Assembly (NCBI RefSeq): GCF_014640435.1
Contig: NZ_BMGY01000012.1
Span: 48,655-112,654 of the forward strand
From: Hymenobacter frigidus
GTDB lineage: Bacteria > Bacteroidota > Bacteroidia > Cytophagales > Hymenobacteraceae
Reading direction: 5' to 3'
Length of the DNA stretch: 64,000 nt
This document shows positions 17,801-25,551 of this stretch, piece by piece. A program made the translations under genes and the position numbers. Within the stretch, counting starts at the first letter, position 1. Each line of letters begins with the position of its first letter. The notes under the pieces were generated by a model. It was not told where the DNA came from, made no database searches, and saw only the letters and a program-made list of their open reading frames with translations.

Positions 17801-18179
17801 GCATGACAGTTTCCTTGCAGCGCTGGTTGTACTCCGCGATGCTAATTTTCTTGCCGATGTCCTCCTTCGTGATGCCCAGCTCCTTCTCCACCTGCAGCTC
17901 GATGGGCAGGCCGTGGGTGTCCCAGCCGCCTTTGCGGGGCACCTGCTTGCCCAGCAGCGTCTGGTAGCGGCAGAAGATGTCCTTCACCGTGCGCGCCATC
18001 ACGTGGTGGATGCCGGGCGCGCCGTTGGCCGAAGGCGGGCCTTCGTAAAACACGAACGTGGGCTGGCCTTCGCGGCTGCTCACGCTCTTCTCGAAGATGC
18101 CGTGCTCCTTCCACCAAGCGAGGATGTCCTCGCCGAGCTGGCCATAGTTGAGCGGCTGCTTAAATTCAGGGTATTTCAT
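14808..18179 (-). CDS. ileS: Isoleucyl-tRNA synthetase
   Basis: Class I aminoacyl-tRNA synthetase charging tRNA-Ile, with CP1 editing domain. From ATG 18179 (MKYPEFKQPLNYGQLGEDIL) it is 1123 aa. The first motif region reads GPPSANGAPGIHHVMARTVKD, where GIHH stands in place of the usual HxGH; the KMSKR loop is intact (DGQKMSKRLGN, about residue 668). The editing domain contains WTTTPWTLPANTGLAV. The C-terminal anticodon-binding domain (SELDRWILSKLQSLIAEV) and a long extension follow. A TTG at 18197 is less likely as a start. An R2 inverted pair lies directly upstream. Confidence 0.97.
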   Translation of the reverse strand: MKYPEFKQPLNYGQLGEDILAWWKEHGIFEKSVSSREGQPTFVFYEGPPSANGAPGIHHVMARTVKDIFCRYQTLLGKQVPRKGGWDTHGLPIELQVEKELGITKEDIGKKISIAEYNQRCKETVMRFKAQWDDLTEKMGYWVDLDDPYVTFEPEYIESCWALLKKLYDKGLLYKGYTIQPYSPAAGTGLSSHELNQPGTYRDVMDTTVVAQFRVKPGAAAEKLFALAGHEAKVFILAWTTTPWTLPANTGLAVGKNIPYQLIRTFNPYTFEPIHVVLAKALVGRYFNEKGAAAPLEGYAEGDHKVLPWRVLGDFTGADLIDIKYERLFDFTPFEGEERAFRVINGDFVTTEDGTGIVHISPTFGADDFRAAQLADIPALMVPDAEGTLGPIVDRTGRYVPQMGEFAGRWVKNYDGHDETGADYKTLDESIVIKMKGDGTAFKVEKYEHTYPHCWRTDKPVLYYPLDSWFIKTTAVKDRLIELNKTINWKPESTGTGRFGNWLENLVDWNLSRSRYWGTPLPIWRTQDRTEEICIGSIAELKAEIDKAVAAEVMTHNPYANGEQIDLHRPYVDDIFLVSPTGQAMYREADLIDVWFDSGAVPYAQWHYPIENAEKFQKNFPADFIAEGVDQTRGWFFTLHALAVMLEDSVAFKNVIANGLVLAKDGQKMSKRLGNAVDPFATIKQFGPDATRWYLIANAPPWDNLKFDSAGVTEVQRRFFGTLFNTYSFYALYANLDGFEIDEKTRTPHAELSELDRWILSKLQSLIAEVRGHLDSYDPTKAARAIQDFVTDQLSNWYVRLSRRRFWKGELTNDKRAAYETLNECLQTVAQLMSPIAPFFAEWLYRNLTGDQGIESVHLTLLVEADETRIDPKLEERMELAQRISSLAHSLRKKSVLKVRQPLLRILVPVLNDTTKEQVGLVEDLICAEINVKHIEFLDDESESGVLVKSVKPNFKRLGQQYGPRLKAVGARIQQMTAAEISQLEKEGSLAVEVDGQPITLAPDDVEIRTDDLPGWLVATDGPLTVALDVTLTDALRQEGLARELVNRLQNLRKDSGLEVQDKIRVTLADQQPELAAAVAAFGDYIRAETQALALTFAADVNGGSVLEFDDYSVPVRLEVATA

Positions 18180-18203
18180 GAATTGGATTATTTTCAATTC
18201 TTT

Positions 18204-18309
18204 AGAACGTCATGCTGAGCGCAGCCGAAGCATCTCACTCGCTTCGTTGCAATCGTATTGATTACTACTGCACGCGAGATGCTTCGGCTGCGCTCAGCAT
18301 GACGTTCTT
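18204..18309. repeat. Repeat R2, inverted pair
   Basis: AGAACGTCATGCTGAGCGCA ... GCTGCGCTCAGCATGACGTT around a 40-bp spacer; a near-perfect long stem between the MMPL stop and the ileS start. Confidence 0.9.
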
Positions 18310-18328
18310 TTTAGTGGGCTCTGTTCTG

Positions 18329-20776
18329 TTAAATCGTGTAGTCACCGCTGTAGTCGGCGGCTTTGTGCATTTGCTTCAGGTTCAAATCAGCATCGTCGTC
18401 CTCTTCGTGGTACGACTCGTCGTAGTGCCGGATGAGAGCGTTGCCGTCGATGGTGTTGCCCTTGCCGTGGTCAAACGTGACCAGTAGCGCGGGCAGCAGA
18501 ATCAGGTTCGAGAAGTTCGTTATCAACAGCGACGCCGACATTAACAATCCCAAAGCCTTCGTGCCGCCGAATTCGCTGAAGGCGAAGATGCTGAAACCAA
18601 CGAATAGCACGATGCTCGTGTAAATCATGCTGGTGCCGGCCTCGCTCAGCGTTACGGACACGGCTTCGCGCACGCGGTTGCCGTTCAGGGCCATTTCCTG
18701 GCGGAATTTAGCTAATAAGTGAATGGAGTTATCCCCATCAATCCCCAGCGCAATCACAAAAATTAAGGCTGTACTGGGCTTGAGCGCAATGTTGAAATAA
18801 CCCATTATGCCAGCCGTGAGAATCAGCGTGACGGCGTTCGGAATGAGCGCGAAGAGGACGGTTTTGAACGAGCGGAACAGGACGAGCACCACCAAACCCA
18901 CCAACCCAAAAGCCAGAAACAGGCTGTCGCGCAGGGTGTGAATGATGTACTCGTTGCCTTTGGTGAAGAGGATGGTGGTGCCCGTGGGCCGGATGTCCAT
19001 GCCCGTCCCCTTGAAGATGCGATTCATCTCCGGGATGATTTTCGTGCTCATCAGCGTGTCCAGATTCTGGGAACCGATGTCGGCGATTTTCAGGCTGATG
19101 CGAGCTTTCTGGCCGGTGCTGTCGGCGAAGGAGCGCAGCAGCTTGCTGTTCATGCCCGCGCCGGTGGCCGCGCTTTTGGAGTTGGCCAAGGCGCTGAGGA
19201 TGAAGTTCTTTTCCGAGTTATCGGGCAGGCGAAAGAACTTCGGGTCGCCGTTGTAGAACGCCTGAGTACTGGCCTTGAGGAAGGTAACCAGGCTGACGGG
19301 CGGCGACAGCTCCGGCTGCGTCCGCAGGAACTTCTCGAACTGGTCGATTTTCTCCAGATTCTTGAGCTTGAACAGACCCTTTTTCTTGTGGGTGTCGACT
19401 TCAAATTCCAGCGGCATCACGCCGTTGAAATGACTTTCGAAGAAAGCCAAATCGGCGTTGACGGAGCTTTTCTTGGGCAAGTCGTCCACCATGTACGACA
19501 CGGATTCAATGCGCGAGATGCCAATGGCAGCACCGGCCACCAGCACCAGCGCGGCCACGTACACGCTGGGGCGGCGATGGAGCACGAGGTGGTCGAAAAA
19601 CTCCAGCAGCTTGGTGAGTGGCGCGGCATCGAGGTGCTCCAGCTGCTTGGGCGTGGGCGGCGGCAACATGCTGAACACGGCCGGAATCAGGATGAAGCTG
19701 ATGACGAAGGCCGCGAAAATATTGACCGTGGCCACCAGGCCAAACTGGTAGAGAATGGCAATGTCGGTGAAGGCAAACACGATGAAGCCCACGGCCGTGG
19801 TCGTGTTGTTCATGAGCGTGACGAGGCCGATTTTGCGGATTACCCGCGTCATGGCCAGCATTTGGTTGCCCGATTTGCGGTAGTCGTAGTGGTAGCGCGA
19901 AAGCAGGTAGGTGCAGTTCGGAATACCGATAACGACGATGATACTGGGAATCAGGCCCGTGAGCAGGTTGATTTTGAAGCCCAGCAGCACAATCGAGCCA
20001 ATGCACCAAATAACCGTGACACCCACCACGATGAGCGGAAACACCACCGCCGACCACGTGCGGAAGAACACCAGCAGCGTAATCCCGGTCACGAGCATGG
20101 CCAGCATGGTAAAAAACTTCATCTCCGAGGCCACCTTGCTCGTCATCGTGGAGCGCACGTAGGGCAGGCCGGCGTAGTGCAGCTTAATTTTGGTTTTTTG
20201 CTCAAACTGCTTGGCAAAGCCCAAAATGTTGTTCATCACCGCCTGCCGCTTCGACGAATTCAGGTACTTCGGGTCCATCGTCAGGGCCAGCAGCGTGGCC
20301 CCGGTAACGGGGCTGATGAGCTGGCCCTTGTAGAATTCGACCTGGTTCACTACCCGCATCAGGCTGTCGAGCTCGCGCTGGGTGCGCGGCGGGGCTTTGA
20401 AAATGGGCGCGGCGGCGAAGCTGTTATTGGCGGTGTCCTTGCTGATGCTCAGCAGCTTGCTCACGCTCAGCACGCCGTTCACGCCTTCTATTTTGGCCAG
20501 GGTGTCGGTGAGGATGCGGAGTTCGTTGAAGTTGCCCAGCTTGTACACCGAGCTGTCCTGCATGCCGATAACCAGCACGTTGCCATCTTCTCCAAAGCGC
20601 TTTTTGAACTGCTTGAAATAGACCATGTCCGGGTCCTTCTCGCTCACCACCTGGGCAAAGTCGTAGGTCATTTCCACGTCCTTGGCCTGCCAGGCCATGA
20701 ACACGGTAATGACGGCCAACACCGCAATCAGCGAGAGACGGAACCGGATGATGAATAAGGCGAGCTGCTCCCACAT
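18329..20776 (-). CDS. MMPL/RND family exporter
   Basis: An 815-aa proton-driven exporter of the hydrophobe/MMPL branch of the RND superfamily. It has two homologous halves, each with one N-terminal helix, a periplasmic loop domain and a block of about five membrane segments (KFFTMLAMLVTGITLLVFF... and LRDSLFLAFGLVGLVVLVLF...). The second half has the typical ALGIDGDNSIHLLAKFRQEM. The substrate is unknown; Bacteroidota homologues are thought to move lipids or hydrophobic compounds. The acidic C-terminal tail (ESYHEEDDDADLNLKQ) is cytoplasmic. Confidence 0.9.
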   Translation of the reverse strand: MWEQLALFIIRFRLSLIAVLAVITVFMAWQAKDVEMTYDFAQVVSEKDPDMVYFKQFKKRFGEDGNVLVIGMQDSSVYKLGNFNELRILTDTLAKIEGVNGVLSVSKLLSISKDTANNSFAAAPIFKAPPRTQRELDSLMRVVNQVEFYKGQLISPVTGATLLALTMDPKYLNSSKRQAVMNNILGFAKQFEQKTKIKLHYAGLPYVRSTMTSKVASEMKFFTMLAMLVTGITLLVFFRTWSAVVFPLIVVGVTVIWCIGSIVLLGFKINLLTGLIPSIIVVIGIPNCTYLLSRYHYDYRKSGNQMLAMTRVIRKIGLVTLMNNTTTAVGFIVFAFTDIAILYQFGLVATVNIFAAFVISFILIPAVFSMLPPPTPKQLEHLDAAPLTKLLEFFDHLVLHRRPSVYVAALVLVAGAAIGISRIESVSYMVDDLPKKSSVNADLAFFESHFNGVMPLEFEVDTHKKKGLFKLKNLEKIDQFEKFLRTQPELSPPVSLVTFLKASTQAFYNGDPKFFRLPDNSEKNFILSALANSKSAATGAGMNSKLLRSFADSTGQKARISLKIADIGSQNLDTLMSTKIIPEMNRIFKGTGMDIRPTGTTILFTKGNEYIIHTLRDSLFLAFGLVGLVVLVLFRSFKTVLFALIPNAVTLILTAGIMGYFNIALKPSTALIFVIALGIDGDNSIHLLAKFRQEMALNGNRVREAVSVTLSEAGTSMIYTSIVLFVGFSIFAFSEFGGTKALGLLMSASLLITNFSNLILLPALLVTFDHGKGNTIDGNALIRHYDESYHEEDDDADLNLKQMHKAADYSGDYTI

Positions 20777-20802
20777 AAATCCTGTAAAAAGGCAAAGTTA
20801 CG

Positions 20803-20810
20803 TAAGGGCG
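20803..20810 (-). promoter_or_regulatory. -7 box of the MMPL exporter gene
   Basis: TAACTTTG on the minus strand, a perfect TAnnTTTG, 26 bp before the ATG at 20776. Confidence 0.55.
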
Positions 20811-20819
20811 GCGCGGGGG

Positions 20820-20860
20820 AACCTCACCCCCGGCCCCTCTCCAAAAGAGAGGGGAGCCTG
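20820..20860. repeat. Repeat R1, left copy
   Basis: CCTCACCCCCGGCCCCTCTC followed by CAAAAGAGAGGGGAGCCTGACG. Confidence 0.9.
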
Positions 20861-20899
20861 ACGCTCTTGCAGGGTTACAAAACACGACGTCGTCCTCCA

Positions 20900-20935
20900 C
20901 AAAAAGCCCCGACTCTAAATTGAGCCGAGGTTTTA
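20900..20935 (-). terminator. Rho-independent terminator of glyS
   Basis: On the minus strand AAAACCTCGGCTCA pairs with GAGTCGGGGCTTTTT. It is bracketed by inverted R1 copies exactly as at rnr (7364-7529). Confidence 0.8.
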
Positions 20936-20964
20936 ACTTTAAATGATAACCAAGAATAAGAAAC

Positions 20965-21008
20965 CGTCAGGCTCCCCTCTCTTTTGGAGAGGGGCCGGGG
21001 GTGAGGTT
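20965..21008. repeat. Repeat R1, right copy
   Basis: CGTCAGGCTCCCCTCTCTTT ... GGGGGTGAGGTT, inverted relative to 20820. Confidence 0.9.
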
Positions 21009-21014
21009 GAACGT

Positions 21015-22517
21015 CTACAGCTGCTCGAAGATGCGCCGGAAGCTCACGGCCTCGCCGATGTAGGCGCGCAGGTCGGCGATGGGCATGCGGGTCTGCTCAC
21101 GCGAGTCGCGGTGGCGCACGGTCACGGTGTTATCCTCTAAGGTCTGGCCGTCCACCACAATGCAGAAGGGCGTGCCGATGAGGTCCTGGCGGGTGTAGCG
21201 CTTGCCAATGGCGTCGCGCTCTTCCAGCACGAGGCGGAAGTCGTACTTCAGCTCGTCGAAGATTTCCTGGGCCTTCTCGGGCATGCCGTCTTTGCGCACC
21301 AGCGGGAAAATGGCGGCCTTCACCGGAGCCACGGCGGGGTGCAGCTTCAGCACGGTGCGGGTTTTGGTGGTTTGGGCGTCGCCCTCCCCTTCCGTGATGG
21401 TTTCCTCCTGGTAGGCGTTGCAGAGCGTGGCCAGGAACAGGCGGTCGGCCCCCACTGAGGTTTCCACTACGAAGGGCACGTAGTTGCCGTAAGCTTTGCC
21501 GGTGGCGGGGTCCAGGTCCGCGTCAAAGTACTGCTGCTTTTTGCGGCTCAGGTTCTGATGTTGGGTCAGGTCGAAGTCGCCTCGCGAGTGGATGCCCTCC
21601 ATTTCCTTGAAGCCGAAGGGAAACTCGTACTCAATATCCACGGCTGCTTTGGCGTAGTGGGCCAGCTTGTCGTGGTCGTGGAAACGCAGCTTGGCGGCCG
21701 GCAGGCCCAGCGCCTCATGGAAGCGGCGGCGGGCGGCTTTCCAGGTGTCGTACCACTCGCCTTCGGTGCCGGGGCGCACGAAGAATTGCATCTCCATCTG
21801 CTCAAACTCGCGCATCCGGAAGATGAATTGCCGGGCCACAATCTCGTTCCGGAAAGCCTTGCCGATTTGGGCAATGCCAAAGGGAACCTTCATGCGCGCC
21901 GATTTCTGCACGTTCAGGAAGTTCACGAAAATGCCCTGAGCCGTTTCGGGGCGCAGGTACACGGGCGGCGCGTCCGAATCCACGGCCGAGCCCTGAGTCG
22001 AAAACATCAGGTTGAACTGACGCACGTCGGTCCAGTTGCCGGTATTCGACACCGGGCACTTTATTTTCTCGTCGAGAATGAGCTGGCGCACGCCGGCCAG
22101 GTCGTTGGCGGTGAGCAGACGGCCCATTTCGGCCGTGAGGGCGGCCCCGCGGGCGGGGTCGCCGGCGTTTTCGTACTCGGCGGCTTTTTCCTCGAGCAGC
22201 ACGTCGGCGCGGTAGCGTTTCTTGCTGTCGAGGTTGTCAATCAGCGGGTCGTTGAAGCCGGCGATGTGGCCGCTGGCTTCCCAGGTGCGGGGGTCCATAA
22301 AAATGGCCGCGTCGATGCCCACCACGTTGCCATTCAGCTGGGTCATGGCCTCCCACCACAGGCGCTTGAGGTTGTTTTTCAGCTCCACGCCGTTGGGGCC
22401 GTAGTCGTACACGGCGGCCAGGCCGTCGTAGATTTCCGATGATTGGAACACGAAGCCGTATTCCTTGGCGTGGGCCACAATATCCTTAAGCTGGGTAGTT
22501 TCGATTGCTGGGTTCAT
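21015..22517 (-). CDS. glyS: Glycyl-tRNA synthetase, single-chain (eukaryote/archaea-like) type
   Basis: Class II synthetase charging tRNA-Gly as an alpha2 dimer. From ATG 22517 (MNPAIETTQLKDIVAHAKEYGF) it is 500 aa. Motif 2 is FRNEIVARQFIFRMREFEQMEMQFFV, motif 3 is in SVGADRLFLATL, and LRPETAQGIFVNF precedes motif 2. The C-terminal anticodon-binding domain starts near HPAVAPVKAAIFPLV. A strong -7 box ends only five bases before this ATG, so the mRNA may be leaderless. The extra codons up to 22586 do not resemble GlyS. Confidence 0.96.
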   Translation of the reverse strand: MNPAIETTQLKDIVAHAKEYGFVFQSSEIYDGLAAVYDYGPNGVELKNNLKRLWWEAMTQLNGNVVGIDAAIFMDPRTWEASGHIAGFNDPLIDNLDSKKRYRADVLLEEKAAEYENAGDPARGAALTAEMGRLLTANDLAGVRQLILDEKIKCPVSNTGNWTDVRQFNLMFSTQGSAVDSDAPPVYLRPETAQGIFVNFLNVQKSARMKVPFGIAQIGKAFRNEIVARQFIFRMREFEQMEMQFFVRPGTEGEWYDTWKAARRRFHEALGLPAAKLRFHDHDKLAHYAKAAVDIEYEFPFGFKEMEGIHSRGDFDLTQHQNLSRKKQQYFDADLDPATGKAYGNYVPFVVETSVGADRLFLATLCNAYQEETITEGEGDAQTTKTRTVLKLHPAVAPVKAAIFPLVRKDGMPEKAQEIFDELKYDFRLVLEERDAIGKRYTRQDLIGTPFCIVVDGQTLEDNTVTVRHRDSREQTRMPIADLRAYIGEAVSFRRIFEQL

Positions 22518-22522
22518 AGCCA

Positions 22523-22553
22523 CAAAAGTAGGTCGATGCGGCGGAAGCCAAAA
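22523..22553 (-). promoter_or_regulatory. Promoter of glyS
   Basis: On the minus strand TTTTG, 18 bp, then TACTTTTG (perfect TAnnTTTG). The expected start site falls at or next to the ATG at 22517. Confidence 0.6.
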
Positions 22554-22595
22554 CTTGTGCGTACAAGGCGCGAAATCGAGTAACACTCAATAAAA

Positions 22596-22706
22596 CGTCA
22601 TGCCGCGCGTGGCCGAGGCATGACGCGTGCCGTCACTAATCATTTTTCCATTCAGTAATTGAGCTACGACTACATGCGTCCTGCCGCGACTACGCGCGGC
22701 AGGACG
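22596..22706. repeat. Two adjacent hairpins upstream of glyS
   Basis: CGTCATGCC...GGCATGACG (22596-22625) and CGTCCTGCCGCG...CGCGGCAGGACG (22677-22706). Both are degenerate relatives of the dispersed GTCATGC/GTCCTGC repeats. No gene is supported in the 305-bp gap. Confidence 0.7.
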
Positions 22707-22775
22707 TTCCCATTCAACGCAAACGTCCTGCCCGGCGTCACAATTCGGTAATGTATCAGCACCGGGCCATGTTCC

Positions 22776-22783
22776 TACCTTTG
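22776..22783 (+). promoter_or_regulatory. -7 box of the phosphate transporter gene
   Basis: TACCTTTG, a perfect TAnnTTTG, 39 bp before the ATG at 22823. Confidence 0.5.
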
Positions 22784-22822
22784 ACCCATGAATCAAATTA
22801 AATTCCCACAAACCCGTCCTAT

Positions 22823-24226
22823 ATGTTTGGTTTAGAGCCTCACGTGTTGTTGCTGCTTGTCGTGTGCTTGGTAGCCGCTTGCGCGTTCGAGTTTGTCAAT
22901 GGCTTTCACGACACGGCCAACGCCGTGGCGACAGTTATCTACACCAACGCGCTGCGGCCCTGGGTGGCAGTCGTATGGTCGGCTTTTTGGAACTTCATCG
23001 GCGTGTTTGCCGGCGGCATTGGCGTGGCCATGGGCATCGTGTATTTGCTGCCCGTCGAGAGCCTGGTCGACTCCAACGTGTACCACGGCATCGCCATGGT
23101 GGGCGCGCTCATCCTGGGAGCCATCATCTGGAACGTGGGCACGTGGTACTACGGCATTCCGGCCTCCAGCTCGCACGCCCTCATTGGGTCCATTTTGGGC
23201 GTTGGCATTGCGTTTTCACTGTTGCCCGAGTCGCGCGGCTCGGCCGTGAACTGGAGCAAGGCCAGCGAAACGGGCATTGCCCTGCTGGTGGGGCCACTGC
23301 TGGGCTTCGCGCTCACCATTGGCATGATGTTCCTGTTCAAGCGTTTCGTACCCAGCAAGGCCATTTTTAAGGAGCCGCACAAGCGCAAGCCCCCGCCCCT
23401 CTGGATTCGGCTGCTCCTCATCGTAACGTGCACACTGGTGAGCTTTTTTCACGGCTCCAACGACGGCCAGAAGGGCGTGGGGCTCATCATGCTGATTCTC
23501 ATCGGCATCGTACCCTTCCGGTTTGCCCTCGACGAAAGCAAGAATCCGCTCGACCTGCGCGAGTCGCTGGGCAAGGTGGAGTACGTGATGAGCCGCGTAA
23601 ACCGCAACGAGCTCAGCCCGGTCGACCAAAAAAGCCTGGCCGAAATGCAGGTTCAAACCGCCGACCTTGACCGCATTTTCGCTGGTAAAACCGACGTCAA
23701 GGACTTGCCGCAACAAACGCGTTTCGAAATCCGCCGCGATGTGCTGATGCTGGCCAACCGCGCCAAAAAGCTCATGGCCTCGCCCAACGTGAGCCTCAGC
23801 AGCCAGGACCGTGGCATCTACGACGGGGCCGTGGCCAACATGAAAACCTTTACCGACTATGCTCCGTGGTGGGTGCTGCTCATGGTGAGCCTTTCGCTGG
23901 CCTGCGGCACCATGATTGGCTGGCAGCGCATCGTGAAAACCATCGGCGAGCGCATCGGCAAAGAACACCTGAGCTACGCGCAGGGTGCCAGTTCGGAGTT
24001 GGTGGCCGCGTTTATGATTGGCGTGAACACGCAGCTGGGGCTGCCCGCTTCCACCACGCACGTACTCACCTCGTCCATCGCCGGCAGCATGGTGGCCAGC
24101 CGCGGCGTGAAGAACATCAACCCCGGCATGGTGCGCAATATTGCCCTGGCCTGGGTGCTCACTCTGCCCGTGACCATGGTGCTGTCGGGCCTGCTCTTCC
24201 TGCTGTTCCGCGCCATATTAGGCTAA
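22823..24226 (+). CDS. Inorganic phosphate transporter, PiT family
   Basis: A 467-aa symporter of phosphate (as metal-phosphate or with H+/Na+). The duplicated PiT signature is present: FEFVNGFHDTANAVAT (about 23-38) and SFFHGSNDGQKGVG (about 207-220), and each half has a later copy of the inner repeat (PASSSHALIGSILG, PASTTHVLTSSIAG). A soluble insertion of roughly 100 residues (about 230-340) separates two membrane blocks, as in many Bacteroidota homologues. No phoU-like gene is adjacent. Confidence 0.93.
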   Translation: MFGLEPHVLLLLVVCLVAACAFEFVNGFHDTANAVATVIYTNALRPWVAVVWSAFWNFIGVFAGGIGVAMGIVYLLPVESLVDSNVYHGIAMVGALILGAIIWNVGTWYYGIPASSSHALIGSILGVGIAFSLLPESRGSAVNWSKASETGIALLVGPLLGFALTIGMMFLFKRFVPSKAIFKEPHKRKPPPLWIRLLLIVTCTLVSFFHGSNDGQKGVGLIMLILIGIVPFRFALDESKNPLDLRESLGKVEYVMSRVNRNELSPVDQKSLAEMQVQTADLDRIFAGKTDVKDLPQQTRFEIRRDVLMLANRAKKLMASPNVSLSSQDRGIYDGAVANMKTFTDYAPWWVLLMVSLSLACGTMIGWQRIVKTIGERIGKEHLSYAQGASSELVAAFMIGVNTQLGLPASTTHVLTSSIAGSMVASRGVKNINPGMVRNIALAWVLTLPVTMVLSGLLFLLFRAILG

Positions 24227-24248
24227 CCTTTTCGGCCAACCAAAACAC

Positions 24249-24284
24249 AAAAAAGGCTGCCCACAATGGGCAGCCTTTTTTGTG
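24249..24284 (+). terminator. Rho-independent terminator of the phosphate transporter gene
   Basis: AAAAAAGGCTGCCC-ACAAT-GGGCAGCCTTTTTT, a strong stem with A and T runs on both sides. Confidence 0.92.
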
Positions 24285-24362
24285 TGCATGCGCGAGCGAG
24301 GAAATTCCTGGCCTTGGATTTTAGCAACCAAAAATGGGGTTAACCGACCTGTATTCATTCAC

Positions 24363-24405
24363 TTATCCACTTATCCACAGCTAAAAACCGTGAAAATGTG
24401 GATAA
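24363..24405. promoter_or_regulatory. DnaA-box cluster A (three boxes)
   Basis: TTATCCACT at 24363-24371, a perfect TTATCCACA at 24371-24379, and a perfect box in reverse (TGTGGATAA) at 24397-24405. The E. coli-type DnaA consensus is TTATNCACA. They sit between the phosphate transporter terminator and the stop of the next gene. See the candidate origin at 25552-26246. Confidence 0.75.
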
Positions 24406-24411
24406 GCCAAC

Positions 24412-24897
24412 CTATTTAGGCCATTGTACTTCCATGTCGTCATTAATGAAAACGCCAAAGTTCACGAACTGCAGCTCGCCTTCTTCGAAGTATAAGTCAA
24501 TCATCGACTTTTCGTAGGAGAGGCGCAACGCACCTTCTTCCATCTCTTCAACCTCGGGCGTAGCCTGGTTGTTGCGCTGCATCAGGGCCTTCACTTGGTC
24601 CACGCTTTGGCCGTGAATGGCTTCGCCAAACAGGCGCATGCCGGGGTTGTCGGTTTCGATGCAGCTCAGGCGGAAGTCGTCTTCGCGGTCGAAGTAGAGC
24701 GACAGCAGGTAGTCGTCTTCGTGGTAGTTCCAGGCCTTGTGCTCGAACTCGTCGTCGTCGTCCGACTCTTCAATTTCCTCGGGCTCGCCGACCAGGGTCC
24801 GGACTTCGTCCATGGTCGCTCCGAAGCGCAGCGGGCCCATGCCGGTGCCCAGGATAATTTCGTTTTCCTCGATGCTGGAGGGTTGGGGAGTGCTCAT
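24412..24897 (-). CDS. Hypothetical acidic protein
   Basis: A 161-aa soluble, very acidic protein (SDDDDEFEHKAWNYHEDDYLL). The opening IILGTGMGPLRFGATMDEVRTLVGEPEEIEE resembles the first alpha/beta unit of BamE/SmpA-like folds, a motif found in many small Bacteroidota proteins. No signal peptide is seen. The function is unknown. It is flanked by DnaA-box cluster A and the DUF4385 gene. A perfect -7 box lies 26 bp upstream. Confidence 0.75.
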   Translation of the reverse strand: MSTPQPSSIEENEIILGTGMGPLRFGATMDEVRTLVGEPEEIEESDDDDEFEHKAWNYHEDDYLLSLYFDREDDFRLSCIETDNPGMRLFGEAIHGQSVDQVKALMQRNNQATPEVEEMEEGALRLSYEKSMIDLYFEEGELQFVNFGVFINDDMEVQWPK

Positions 24898-24922
24898 GAG
24901 ATTGGGGGTGAAGGGTAGTAGG

Positions 24923-24930
24923 CAAAGGTA
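24923..24930 (-). promoter_or_regulatory. -7 box of the acidic protein gene
   Basis: TACCTTTG on the minus strand, 25 bp before the ATG at 24897. Confidence 0.5.
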
Positions 24931-24975
24931 GGTAGCAGGCGCGGCTGGTTGTTACAGGTTGTTAGTTGTTGATTG

Positions 24976-24997
24976 TCATCCTGAGCAGAGCGACGGA
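24976..24997. repeat. Fragment of an R2-type repeat
   Basis: TGTCATCCTGAGCAGAGCGA, the start of the GTCATCCTGAGC variant also seen at 50462, without its partner arm. Confidence 0.6.
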
Positions 24998-25012
24998 TAA
25001 AAAACGGTCGAC

Positions 25013-25507
25013 CTACTTCCCGTACTTTTCAATGAAAGCCGCTTTCTGGCGCAGGTACTCCGGATGAACTTTGGCCTCGTCCCACTTGCGCTTGAAAATG
25101 GCGGCGGCTTCCACTTTATCCACATCGGGGTGGGTGGTGCGGGGCAGTTCGGCGCGGCCGTGGGCCCCACTCTGCCCTTTTTTATCGTCGGGTACGGGGC
25201 CGTCGTACTTCTTGCCGCCTTTGTGGTTGGCGTAGCGCCGGGCCCGCGTAAAGCCCATCTGAATGAATTTGCGGGCCATGTCGGCCCCCACAAAATCATG
25301 GACTTTCAAATACGCCTCAAACAGGCCGTAAATCGTCTCGGACGACTCGGTGGCCGCCGCCGCGTCTTTGAAGCGCCAGTGGGGCAGGATTTCGCCCTTG
25401 TAGGGCTGTACCAGCAGCACGCCCTGTTCGCCCCGGCCCACGCGGTACAGCCCGGGGTGCCGACGGAAATCAACGGTGTGGAAATCGAGGGTGTAGTCGA
25501 ACGGCAT
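25013..25507 (-). CDS. DUF4385 family protein
   Basis: A 164-aa cytosolic protein from ATG 25507 (MPFDYTLDFHTVDFRRHPGLYRVGRGEQGVLLVQPYKGEILPHWRF). The match to DUF4385 is strong over the whole length, including DFVGADMARKFIQMGFTRARRYANHKGGKKYDG. The family has no established function. The C-terminal WDEAKVHPEYLRQKAAFIEKYGK is also conserved. It transcribes away from the candidate origin, whose first DnaA-like box lies 45 bp upstream. Confidence 0.88.
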   Translation of the reverse strand: MPFDYTLDFHTVDFRRHPGLYRVGRGEQGVLLVQPYKGEILPHWRFKDAAAATESSETIYGLFEAYLKVHDFVGADMARKFIQMGFTRARRYANHKGGKKYDGPVPDDKKGQSGAHGRAELPRTTHPDVDKVEAAAIFKRKWDEAKVHPEYLRQKAAFIEKYGK

Positions 25508-25551
25508 GTTGCGAAACAAGCATCGTTGGGTTTGCGAACTACTTCTACGCG

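Noticed and set aside
15933..18218. 761-codon plus-strand frame opposite ileS
   Set aside because: Antisense shadow. IleS on the other strand is unmistakable.
18938..20758. 606-codon plus-strand frame opposite the MMPL exporter
   Set aside because: His/Glu/Gln-rich antisense shadow without domain features.
22587..22811. 74-codon minus-strand frame upstream of glyS
   Set aside because: It runs across two hairpin repeats and has no recognisable domain or start context.
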